Assembly: GCA_030668345.1 (NCBI GenBank)
Contig: DAOUUD010000020.1
Span: 1 to 15,366 of the forward strand
Direction of reading: 5' to 3'
DNA length: 15,366 nt
Source: Candidatus Cloacimonadota bacterium
Lineage (GTDB): Bacteria > Cloacimonadota > Cloacimonadia > Cloacimonadales > TCS61
Under the pieces are notes generated by a model. It was not told the DNA's origin, did not search any database, and worked only from the letters and a program-made list of their open reading frames with translations. The translations under genes were made by a program, and so were the position numbers. Positions 8,243 through 14,467 of this stretch are shown here, one piece after another (the stretch's first letter is position 1; every line of letters begins with the position of its first letter).

Positions 8243-8979
8243 CACTCATTCCCAAAAGGATTCGTAAATCTATCTCCCAGATAAACTTCCCGGGCTTTTC
8301 CATTACTCACCAATTCCCTGGAACTTCCCGAAAATAGAATCTCACCTTCAAAAATAATATAAGCTCTTTCCACGATTTTCAAAGTTTCTAAAACGTTATG
8401 ATCGGTAATAAGGATACCGATGTTCTTTTCCTTCAACTTTTTAATGATGTCCTGGATGTCTGCCACAGCCAGGGGATCAACACCAGCAAAGGGTTCGTCC
8501 ATTAGAAAAAAGGAAGGAGAAGTAACCATTGAGCGGGTGATCTCCAGCTTTCGGCGTTCACCACCGGAAAGGGTGTAAGCTTTCTGCTTTGCCAATGGCG
8601 TTAGACCCAGCTCTCCCAGGTGCATTTCCAGCCTTCGCTTTTGTTCTACTTTAGCTATTTGCAGCGTTTCCAATATTGCCATGATGTTCTGCTCGACAGT
8701 TAATTTATGAAAGATGGAAGGTTCCTGCGCCAGGTAACCGAGACCAAGTTGAGCACGTTTGTACATTGGCAAATTTGTGATCTCTTTTTCATCGAACAGA
8801 ACTTTGCCTGCATTAGCTTTTATCAAACCCAATATCATGTAAAAAGTAGTGGATTTGCCAGCCCCATTGGGACCGAGAATACCAACTATCTCGCCCTGGT
8901 TAATGCTAATGCTAACATTATTAACTACTCTTTTTTTTCCGTAAATCTTTACCAGATTTTTCGTTTCAATTTTCTTCAT
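8242..8979 (-). CDS. lptB: LPS export ABC transporter ATPase LptB
   Basis: Cytoplasmic ATPase of the LptB2FG complex that extracts LPS from the inner membrane. The 245 residues show Walker A GPNGAGKST (36-44), a Q-loop in LAQEPSIF (83-90), the ABC signature LSGGE (137-141), Walker B FFLMDEP (157-163) and switch His194 in ITDHN. The QEPSIF stretch and the C-terminal REVYLGDRF (229-237) are typical of LptB and separate it from the related branched-chain amino acid ATPases. lptF/lptG are not in the window, which is common because they are often encoded elsewhere. It is the first gene of the lower run, preceded by a 354-base spacer that probably holds its promoter. A weak AGG ribosome site lies just before the ATG. 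Confidence 0.96.
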   Translation of the reverse strand: MKKIETKNLVKIYGKKRVVNNVSISINQGEIVGILGPNGAGKSTTFYMILGLIKANAGKVLFDEKEITNLPMYKRAQLGLGYLAQEPSIFHKLTVEQNIMAILETLQIAKVEQKRRLEMHLGELGLTPLAKQKAYTLSGGERRKLEITRSMVTSPSFFLMDEPFAGVDPLAVADIQDIIKKLKEKNIGILITDHNVLETLKIVERAYIIFEGEILFSGSSRELVSNGKAREVYLGDRFTNPFGNE

Positions 8980-9068
8980 AACCTGTTTTATTTTTTAAAG
9001 AATTATTTTATCTGTCAAGATATAGTTCAATCTTTTTACTCAGGTTGGAATGGATTATGCTTTTTGCG

Positions 9069-9083
9069 AATTACTCAGTAATT
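9069..9083. promoter_or_regulatory. Operator-like 7+1+7 palindrome upstream of lptB
   Basis: AATTACT, one central C, then AGTAATT: a perfect 7-bp inverted repeat with a single-base centre, about 90 bases before the lptB start in an AT-rich stretch. The size and symmetry fit a site for a dimeric DNA-binding protein. In AT-rich DNA such a palindrome can arise by chance, and no regulator gene is nearby. Confidence 0.25.
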
Positions 9084-9159
9084 AATATATAAATTATTTG
9101 TTCCGATTCCGATTAATTTTACGCAGTTTAGAAAATTATCTCTACTTGATCAACATTTA

Positions 9160-9182
9160 TTCTTCGTAGTTTTAACGAAGAA
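9160..9182. repeat. 8-bp inverted repeat in the lptA-lptB spacer
   Basis: TTCTTCGT (9160-9167) pairs perfectly with ACGAAGAA (9175-9182) around a 7-base loop. It lies downstream of lptA/ostA in the direction of transcription. No T tract follows on either strand, so it is not a textbook terminator; it may protect the 3' end of the upper transcript. Confidence 0.5.
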
Positions 9183-9210
9183 AGATCATTTTCTTGCATC
9201 TAGTCATTTA

Positions 9211-9235
9211 GATTCCCACTTTCGTGCGAATGACA
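9211..9235 (-). repeat. REP-like palindromic repeat, copy A
   Basis: On the minus strand the arms read ATTCGCAC and GTGGGAAT around a GAAA loop, with one mismatch, preceded by GTC and followed by CT. The 14381-14405 element has the same plan: ATTCCC-type arms, GAAA loop, then CT. I take this as a decayed member of a short dispersed palindrome family. The GAAA loop is in the sense orientation of the flanking minus-strand genes. Confidence 0.55.
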
Positions 9236-9277
9236 GGATCGTTTTATATCCTCTTTTCTAAGCTTCCGTCAAAAGCC

Positions 9278-9300
9278 GGACCCAGTTCGCGAGAATGACC
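9278..9300 (-). repeat. REP-like palindromic repeat, copy B (strongly degenerate)
   Basis: On the minus strand it begins GGTCATTCTCGCGAA and ends GGGTCC, which resembles the GTCATTC...GAA...GGG plan of copy A but with broken arms. It lies 42 bases from copy A, in the same orientation and just past the lptA/ostA stop. The assignment rests only on similarity to the other copies in this window. Confidence 0.4.
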
Positions 9301-9333
9301 GCTAACTTATATTTTCTTAAACCCTGTTGCAAA

Positions 9334-10434
9334 TCATTTCTTTTGAAACTTATACATACCCTGCGCGTTCTGGCGCATATCAATTGTCTCGATTCTATTT
9401 TCATCATTTATGGTGATGATCAGGTGTGCGCCCTGCGCATTATTCACAGCCAGATCGTGTTTCTCTGTTTTAGCCTGGAAATAATAGGAATCCACGTTGC
9501 CTTTTGAATCGCAGAAATTTATCTTTCCTTCATCAAAATGGAATTCCAATAGATCTGCCGTAACCCAGCTTTCTTTCTCGCCTTTTTCTTCGGTGCTAAA
9601 ATCTACCCTGCAGGAATCTTTGAGGATAGCTTTTTCTATTTTATTATCCCTGAAGAATAGCTGGAATTCTACTGCGGAAGCATCCCCGAAATCAGAGGAA
9701 AATTCCGGTTCTCCCAGGTAGATGGCTTTTTCTTCCTGAGAAAAATATAAAAGGAAATCGCTGGTGATGTGAAAATCTTGCGAAAAAGAATCTACATCGA
9801 ATGTAGCAATTATCTTCTCGTAATCTTTGAAATACTCTATTTTCTGAGCAGAGACCTGAAGTGAATCTTCACCGGATTTACGCAGCATGGGTTCCTGCAT
9901 CATATAACCGTAACCATTATTTAATCGATAGATCAATTTTCCGCATTCGCCATACAGATCTTCACGTTCGTCAAAACTTTCTACATTCTGAAATGCGTAG
10001 AATTCTCTTTCATTTCGGAAGTACTCCACTCTCTCTGCTGCAAAGGTTCTTATAGTTGAATCGCTGTGTGTTTCCCGGGTAAAAACATTGCCTTCCAGGA
10101 AAAGCTTTTCTGTTTCCCGAAAATAATCAACTTTATCGGCGAACAGGCTGAGTGTGTCATCATAAACTTTTACATTTCCCTTCATACGGGCGATCTTCTG
10201 TTGATCAAAAAGATCTGCTTTATCGGAATAGAATTCGGTATCACCATAAAAGAAATGGACGTTGCCGATCAGGTTAGTAACGTATTCTCCATTTACTTTG
10301 GAAACGATAAGTTTTTCGGCATTTATCAGCTTATAAGGACGCAGTTCATTTTCCCGGGCAAAAATAGAAGTGATTGAAAATAAAAAAACAGCTATCAAGC
10401 AGAAAACTACTTTACCAGTCGATCTCTTCTTCAT
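9334..10434 (-). CDS. Large LptA/OstA-family periplasmic LPS transport protein
   Basis: Probably the periplasmic bridge that carries LPS between the inner and outer membranes. A signal peptide is clear (charged MKKRSTGKVV, hydrophobic core, likely cut after IFA at residue 26). The rest is a long series of short beta strands in OstA style, with repeated phrases such as GNVHFFYGDTEFYSDKADLF, GNVKVYDDTLSLFADKVDYF and GNVFTRETHSDSTIRTFAAE at about 57-130, and further weaker repeats to about 340. At 366 residues it is about twice the length of E. coli LptA (about 185), implying a longer jellyroll. It starts inside the end of lptC (23-base overlap), and lptB follows after a spacer. A fragment-like relation to LptD cannot be excluded, but I see no LptD barrel. 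Confidence 0.85.
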   Translation of the reverse strand: MKKRSTGKVVFCLIAVFLFSITSIFARENELRPYKLINAEKLIVSKVNGEYVTNLIGNVHFFYGDTEFYSDKADLFDQQKIARMKGNVKVYDDTLSLFADKVDYFRETEKLFLEGNVFTRETHSDSTIRTFAAERVEYFRNEREFYAFQNVESFDEREDLYGECGKLIYRLNNGYGYMMQEPMLRKSGEDSLQVSAQKIEYFKDYEKIIATFDVDSFSQDFHITSDFLLYFSQEEKAIYLGEPEFSSDFGDASAVEFQLFFRDNKIEKAILKDSCRVDFSTEEKGEKESWVTADLLEFHFDEGKINFCDSKGNVDSYYFQAKTEKHDLAVNNAQGAHLIITINDENRIETIDMRQNAQGMYKFQKK

Positions 10435-10969
10435 CCAGTTTACCTTCGGCAGATACTTTGGTTATTTCTACCCTGTCCAGATTCAGGTCTGTTTCCATTT
10501 CTTCGCCGTATAAAGTATTTTCTCCCCGAATAAGGATCACTCCCCGGCTGGCAAATATCTGGTTTGTATTTCTATTCAATATCATATATGGTGCTTTCAG
10601 AATGCCGTTCTCGCTTTTCACCACCACGTTACCAACAGCGGTCAGTGTGTTTTCCGCATCATTTACTTCTGCCTTGTTGCATGCCAGGGTGGATTTCACA
10701 GTTTCATCGGGATTATAAAAAGTTACAAACACAGTATCGGCAAAAGTTTGTTTTGTATCATAATATTTGTACATGTGAACTGCGTCCAACACATAATCTA
10801 CGGTTTCTCCAGTGGTGGTAACCACACGAATGGAATCGGCAATTTCATCCGGTAATTTATCTTCGATAGGCAGGTTCTGCGGAAGTTCCTGTTTTTGGCA
10901 GGATATGATCAATACAGCAATGCTAATTATTTTCCAGATGTGAAATGAATTTCTCCAGAACTTCTTCAT
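10412..10969 (-). CDS. lptC: LptC-family LPS export protein, predicted lipoprotein
   Basis: Takes LPS from LptB2FG and hands it to LptA. The 185 residues start with a charged and hydrophobic leader ending in the lipobox IISC, so Cys24 is predicted to be lipidated; E. coli LptC instead keeps a transmembrane helix. The body (about 40-175) has the LptC/OstA pattern of short strands with NPDETVKSTLACNKAEV and LTAVGNVVVKSENGILKAP (about 86-127). The start at 10969 is favoured by AAAGGG just before it and by the leader. This places 47 bases inside kdsC. The identification rests on pattern plus position between kdsC and lptA; the sequence is weakly conserved in this family. Confidence 0.87.
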   Translation of the reverse strand: MKKFWRNSFHIWKIISIAVLIISCQKQELPQNLPIEDKLPDEIADSIRVVTTTGETVDYVLDAVHMYKYYDTKQTFADTVFVTFYNPDETVKSTLACNKAEVNDAENTLTAVGNVVVKSENGILKAPYMILNRNTNQIFASRGVILIRGENTLYGEEMETDLNLDRVEITKVSAEGKLDEEEIDW

Positions 10970-11450
10970 ATATCCCTTTTTCTTTTAAAATATGTACGAT
11001 GAATTCCCGTACGGCACCTTCTCCGCCGTTGCGCTCTGTAACAAAATCAACTTTTTCTTTCAGATCTGGGAAAGTATCTGCCGGACAGGCAGAAATATAA
11101 CATCTTTTCATCACAGGATAATCGTTCCAGTCATCACCAAGATAAGCCACATTTTCCCAGGAAAGATCGAGATCTTTCAATAACTCCCGGGTTTTTTTCA
11201 GTTTATTACGCACATTCTGAAAAAGCATGGTTACCTGCAGATCATCACAGCGCTGAGCCACGACTTCAGATTCCCTGCCGGTTATAATAGCCAATTTAAT
11301 ATCACTGTAAGAAAGTAGTTTTATTCCCAATCCATCTTTGGCAGAAAAATTCTTTGATTCCGTGCGATGATTATCGTAGATCACTTTCCCATCGGTAAGA
11401 ACTCCATCGTTATCGAGTATGAGCAGTTTTATTTTCTTATAATCCTTCAT
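10923..11450 (-). CDS. kdsC: 3-deoxy-D-manno-octulosonate 8-phosphate phosphatase
   Basis: HAD-family phosphatase that releases Kdo from Kdo-8-phosphate, the second step after KdsA. The 175 residues carry HAD motif I DNDGVLTDG (13-21, nucleophile Asp13 and Asp15), motif II ITGRE (56-60), motif III YLGDDWND (103-110), and the KdsC-specific GGEGAVRE (142-149) that caps the active site. No large cap domain is present, as expected for the tetrameric KdsC type. It follows kdsA after 10 bases and its last 47 bases overlap lptC. A related KdsC-like sugar-phosphatase is possible on sequence alone, but the kdsA neighbour settles it. Confidence 0.96.
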   Translation of the reverse strand: MKDYKKIKLLILDNDGVLTDGKVIYDNHRTESKNFSAKDGLGIKLLSYSDIKLAIITGRESEVVAQRCDDLQVTMLFQNVRNKLKKTRELLKDLDLSWENVAYLGDDWNDYPVMKRCYISACPADTFPDLKEKVDFVTERNGGEGAVREFIVHILKEKGIYEEVLEKFISHLENN

Positions 11451-11460
11451 TCCATCCTCA

Positions 11461-12252
11461 TTAATATATTTTCAAACATTCATCCAGAAAATCGGGAATA
11501 TTATCCAGTGGGAGCATAGAATCGGTATCACTGAGTGCTTTCTGTGGATCGGGATGTGTTTCTACGAAAAGCCCGTTTACCATGCCTGTAGCCAGGGCAG
11601 CCCTTGCCATCATCAATGCATATTCAGGCGTACCTCCGGAAGTTTTATCTAGCGATGGTCTTTGCAGGCTGTGTGTTACATCGTATATTACCGGATAACC
11701 AAATTGCTTCATAATGGCGAATCCACGAAAATCTACCACCAGGTTATGGTAACCGAAACTTGTTCCTCTTTCGGTAAGAAGGATCTTCCGGTTGCCGGTG
11801 GAAGCTGCTTTTTGGGCTGCATTTTTCATGTTTTCCGGTGCCATGAATTGACCCTTTTTAATATTGATAATCTTACCTGTTCTCGCAGCGGAAACGATGA
11901 GGTCGGTTTGACGGCAGAGAAATGCCGGGATCTGCAGGATATCCGCAACTTCAGATGCTTTTGGGATTTCGGATACATCGTGAATATCAGTTAAAATTGG
12001 AAGCTCGAATTTTTCTTTGATTTTTCTTAATATATCCAATCCCTTTTCCAGTCCCGGTCCGGAAGGAGATTCCATGGAAGTGCGGTTTGCCTTGCGGTAT
12101 GAAGATTTAAAAATAAAAGGAATATTGCGACTGGTTGTTTCCTTTTTCAATCTTTCTGCCACAGCCATCATCATATCTTCTTCTTCCACCACGCAGGGTC
12201 CTGCTATGAGGAAGAATTTTTCCGGGTTAAGTAATTTCTGATATAAATTCAT
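11461..12252 (-). CDS. kdsA: 3-deoxy-D-manno-octulosonate 8-phosphate synthase
   Basis: Condenses PEP with arabinose-5-phosphate to Kdo-8-phosphate for the LPS inner core. From the ATG at 12252 it is 263 residues; an ATG 33 bases further up adds residues outside the family, and GGAG stands just before 12252. Seen: IAGPCVVE (16-23), the substrate motif KANRTS, NIKKGQFMAP, LTERGTSFGYHNLVVDFR, YDVTHSLQRP and VETHPDPQKALSDTDS. Cys20 in AGPC, with the later His, Glu and Asp, matches the ligand set of metal-dependent enzymes such as the Aquifex one; E. coli KdsA has Asn in that place and needs no metal. It is probably the first gene of the upper minus-strand run. Confidence 0.96.
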   Translation of the reverse strand: MNLYQKLLNPEKFFLIAGPCVVEEEDMMMAVAERLKKETTSRNIPFIFKSSYRKANRTSMESPSGPGLEKGLDILRKIKEKFELPILTDIHDVSEIPKASEVADILQIPAFLCRQTDLIVSAARTGKIINIKKGQFMAPENMKNAAQKAASTGNRKILLTERGTSFGYHNLVVDFRGFAIMKQFGYPVIYDVTHSLQRPSLDKTSGGTPEYALMMARAALATGMVNGLFVETHPDPQKALSDTDSMLPLDNIPDFLDECLKIY

Positions 12253-12376
12253 AAACACTCCGAAACAGCTTTTAATCATTGCCATCTGAAAGGCAGGAAC
12301 TTTTGTGTCCAGAATTTTTTTGCTTGCCTAATTCTGCCTGTGGAAATTTATTTCGCGAGTTTTAAATAGGTAGGAT
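12253..12376. promoter_or_regulatory. Divergent promoter region between kdsA and the DUF4159 gene
   Basis: These 124 bases lie between two outward-facing runs, so both promoters are expected here. On the plus strand TTGCCT (12324-12329) and TTTATT (12347-12352) are spaced by 17 bases, about 25 bases before the DUF4159 start; the -10 matches only 4 of 6 consensus bases. No convincing pair was found for kdsA. A pair of short inverted words (AGGCAG near 12292 and CTGCCT near 12334) could form a weak hairpin. Confidence 0.45.
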
Positions 12377-13018
12377 ATGAAATACATTATCGGTTTTATT
12401 CTTATTGTTAGTGTTCTGTGGGCTTCAGAAAAACCACAGCTCGCACGGCTTCATTACAGTGGCGGTGGAGATTGGTATAACGATCAGGACATAATTCCCA
12501 ATATTACAAAATATTTGAATGAAACCATTAATACCGATTTTTCAACAATTGAATCTGTTGTAAAACCTTCCGAATCTTCGCTGTTTGAATATCCTTTTAT
12601 TTTTATGACCGGTCATGGAAATGTGAGTTTCAGCGATAAAGAAGCTGAAAACCTGAGAGAATATCTGGTTCGCGGTGGCTTTTTTTATGTTGATGACGAC
12701 TATGGAATGGATAAGTCATTTCGTAGCGAGATCAAGAAAATATTTCCTGAAAAAGAGTTGGTTGAGCTTCCTGCCAGTCACGAGATATTTCACTGCTTTT
12801 TCTCTTTTCCAAAAGGTCTTCCCAAGATCCATAAGCATGATGAAAAGCGCTCCCAGGCATTTGCCATGTTCGATGAAAATGGCAGGATGCTGCTGCTTTA
12901 CACGTATGAATCTAATATCAGTGACGGCTGGAGCAATGTGCATGACGATCCCGAAACGATCAGGGAGCAGGCTTTCAAATTCGGGGCAAATCTGTTTTAT
13001 TATGTAATTACACAGTAG
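12377..13018 (+). CDS. Secreted DUF4159-family protein
   Basis: Function unknown. The 213 residues begin with a short signal peptide (likely cut after Ala16), so the protein is exported. The DUF4159 pattern is clear: ARLHYSGGGDWY (23-34), EYPFIFMTGHGNVSFSD (71-87), GGFFYVDDDYGMD (100-112), LPASHEIF (131-138), GLPKIHKHD (147-155) and a closing SDGWSNVHDDP (182-192). The GHG turn and overall layout recall a glutamine-amidotransferase-like fold, as seen in ThuA-type proteins, but no catalytic Cys is apparent at the usual site; that fold comparison is inference. Many relatives are larger membrane proteins; this is a short stand-alone form. It heads a run with an LpxH-like hydrolase 8 bases on, hinting at an envelope role. 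AGGTAGG precedes the ATG. Confidence 0.88.
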   Translation: MKYIIGFILIVSVLWASEKPQLARLHYSGGGDWYNDQDIIPNITKYLNETINTDFSTIESVVKPSESSLFEYPFIFMTGHGNVSFSDKEAENLREYLVRGGFFYVDDDYGMDKSFRSEIKKIFPEKELVELPASHEIFHCFFSFPKGLPKIHKHDEKRSQAFAMFDENGRMLLLYTYESNISDGWSNVHDDPETIREQAFKFGANLFYYVITQ

Positions 13019-13026
13019 GTAAAATT

Positions 13027-13773
13027 ATGAGAGTTATAATAGCATCCGATTTTCACTTGAAATTTGCGGAAAACCAGGAAGACATGGAATGCCGGGAAAG
13101 GGTTGTTTCTTTCCTGGACAGCCTTATCGGCAAAACTGATCTTCTAATACTGAACGGTGATATTTTCGATCTCTGGTTCGTGTGGAAAAACGTAATTATA
13201 AAAGGTTATTTTCCAATCCTGAAGAAACTTGCCGACCTGCGGGAAAGTGGTTGCCGCATTGTTTTCATCGCAGGAAATCATGATTTTTGGTTCAGAGATT
13301 TTCTTACCGGTTTCCTGGATATCGAGATCTATCGGCATGATTTTTTCGAGGAGATCGACGGAAAAAAGGTTTATGTTTCACACGGTGATCTTTTTACCTC
13401 CAACGATCTGAGATACAAAGTATTCAGAGCAATAATACGTAACAAATTCATCATGAATGTCTATGGTATACTGCATCCCGACCTGGCGTTGGGAATTGGA
13501 AAATCTCTCAGCCGAACCAGCCGCAAACAGCAGGCATCTTCCGATCGGTTAAAGAAAAAAGAAACAGGACTTATTGCTTTTGCCATAAGAAAGCTGGATG
13601 AATGTGATATCGTGATCTTAGGACATTCCCACCTACCAAAAGTTGAAATTCTTGAGAATGGAATTTACGCTAATGCCGGTGACTGGATGGGAAATAGTAC
13701 CTATCTTGAAATGAATGATGGAAAGATTAAGCTTTGTGAATATAGAAAGAAATTAAAGGAGAATCAGCGTTGA
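13027..13773 (+). CDS. LpxH-like UDP-2,3-diacylglucosamine diphosphatase (metallophosphoesterase)
   Basis: Probably cleaves UDP-2,3-diacylglucosamine to lipid X and UMP in lipid A synthesis at the cytoplasmic face. The 248 residues have all calcineurin-type metal motifs in order: SDFH (7-10), LNGDIFDLW (42-50), AGNHDFW (82-88), VSHGD (117-121), LGHSHLP (198-204) and NAGDW near 217. The E. coli LpxH family has the same order and about 240 residues, and the region of about 122-180 with several Arg/Lys residues resembles the LpxH insertion. The Kdo and Lpt genes across the divergent promoter fit this reading. Another phosphoesterase of the family, for example an LpxH2-type protein, is the main alternative. 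The next gene begins with a 4-base overlap of its stop. Confidence 0.82.
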   Translation: MRVIIASDFHLKFAENQEDMECRERVVSFLDSLIGKTDLLILNGDIFDLWFVWKNVIIKGYFPILKKLADLRESGCRIVFIAGNHDFWFRDFLTGFLDIEIYRHDFFEEIDGKKVYVSHGDLFTSNDLRYKVFRAIIRNKFIMNVYGILHPDLALGIGKSLSRTSRKQQASSDRLKKKETGLIAFAIRKLDECDIVILGHSHLPKVEILENGIYANAGDWMGNSTYLEMNDGKIKLCEYRKKLKENQR

Positions 13774-14363
13774 AAAAAGCATTGGGAATTATACTGTTAA
13801 TATTGATTATAGGAGCGTGTAGTGTGGGTAAAATAGTAGTAGAAGAAAAACAGGAAGAAAAGGTAATAGTATTAATGAAGACCAGTTTGGGAGACATCGA
13901 ATTGGAGCTTTTTCCAGACAAAGCCCCGATCACGGTAGAGAATTTTGTTAAATACATAAAAGATGGATTTTTTGACGGGTTGGTTTTTCATAGAGTAATC
14001 AATGGCTTTATGATCCAGGGTGGTGGTTTCGATAGGACTCCAATACAGAAAGAACCGACTTACGACCAGATTCAAAATGAAGCGGATAATGGTCTTTCTA
14101 ATCTTACCGGCACTATTGCAATGGCCAGAACAAATCATCCACATTCTGCTACTTCCCAGTTTTTCATTAATGTTAACGATAACCTTTTCCTCGACCATAA
14201 AGATAAAGATCGCAACTGGGGATACTGCGTTTTTGGCAAAGTTACAAAAGGAATGGATGTTGTGAACAACATCAAAGCTGTTCCTACTCATTTTCATCCC
14301 CAACTTGGTATGAAAGACTGGCCGGTGGAAGATGTGGTGATCGAGTCGGTTACAATAAAATAG
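13770..14363 (+). CDS. Cyclophilin-type peptidyl-prolyl isomerase, lipoprotein
   Basis: Cyclophilin that isomerises proline bonds, here probably as a membrane-tethered folding helper outside the cytoplasm. The start is TTG at 13770, giving a TTGA overlap with the LpxH-like stop, with AAGGAG eight bases before it; no ATG fits the leader. Leader MKKALGIILLILIIGAC has a lipobox IGAC with lipidated Cys17, followed by Ser (by the E. coli rule that favours the outer membrane). The cyclophilin domain spans about 34-197: GDIELELFPDKAPITVENF (41-59), FHRVINGFMIQGGGF (73-87, catalytic Arg75, Gln83), AMARTNHPHSATSQFFINV and WGYCVFGKVTKGMDVV. The 197 residues are a complete protein. The substrate is unknown. 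Confidence 0.92.
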   Translation: MKKALGIILLILIIGACSVGKIVVEEKQEEKVIVLMKTSLGDIELELFPDKAPITVENFVKYIKDGFFDGLVFHRVINGFMIQGGGFDRTPIQKEPTYDQIQNEADNGLSNLTGTIAMARTNHPHSATSQFFINVNDNLFLDHKDKDRNWGYCVFGKVTKGMDVVNNIKAVPTHFHPQLGMKDWPVEDVVIESVTIK

Positions 14364-14380
14364 TTTATAATAAATATTAC

Positions 14381-14405
14381 TATCATTCCCGTGAAAACGG
14401 GAATC
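14381..14405 (+). repeat. REP-like palindrome with GAAA loop, copy C
   Basis: Arms ATTCCCGT (14385-14392) and ACGGGAAT (14397-14404) pair perfectly around a GAAA tetraloop, preceded by ATC and followed by CT. It stands 21 bases after the cyclophilin stop and 64 bases before the convergent gene's stop. It shares its plan with copies A and B in the lptA-lptB spacer. It may act as a 3'-end stabiliser or bidirectional stop; no T tract follows. Confidence 0.65.
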
Positions 14406-14427
14406 TGTGAATAAATAAGTATGATAG

Positions 14428-14448
14428 ATTCCCAATTAAATTGGGAAT
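14428..14448. repeat. 10-bp palindrome with one-base centre
   Basis: ATTCCCAATT (14428-14437) and AATTGGGAAT (14439-14448) are perfect reverse complements around a single A. It uses the same ATTCCC/GGGAAT ends as copy C, 23 bases away, so the two form a paired unit between the convergent genes. The words TATCAT (14381) and ATGATA (14421) are also complementary, so a larger alternative fold is possible. Confidence 0.65.
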
Positions 14449-14467
14449 TATAGCAAAATTATGGATT

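Larger units (their letters stand above)
8980..9333. other. 354-base spacer between lptA/ostA and lptB
   Basis: No convincing gene is seen on either strand. Its upper part (about 9160-9300) holds one clean hairpin and two degenerate copies of a palindromic repeat, which may end or stabilise the kdsA-lptA transcript. Its lower part (8980-9120) is AT-rich and probably contains the promoter of the lptB run. A TTGACA on the minus strand (9018-9013) is present but no good -10 stands at 16-18 bases, so I do not call a promoter. A 15-base palindrome at 9069-9083 is operator-like. Confidence 0.6.

Noticed and set aside
8990..9018. TTGACA on the minus strand as the lptB promoter
   Set aside because: No acceptable -10 is found at 16-18 bases; the nearest TAAAAA is at 15 and would leave almost no leader.
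12253..12285. Upstream start for kdsA adding 11 residues
   Set aside because: KdsA proteins begin close to the ATG at 12252, which has a GGAG site; the extension would use likely promoter/leader sequence.
12253..12376. Sigma-54 (-24/-12) promoter for kdsA or the DUF4159 gene
   Set aside because: No GG and GC pair at the required spacing within a TGGCA/TTGC-like context was found on either strand.
13872..14435. Minus-strand open frame of 187 codons opposite the cyclophilin
   Set aside because: The plus-strand cyclophilin has all family motifs and a good ribosome site; the antisense product has none.
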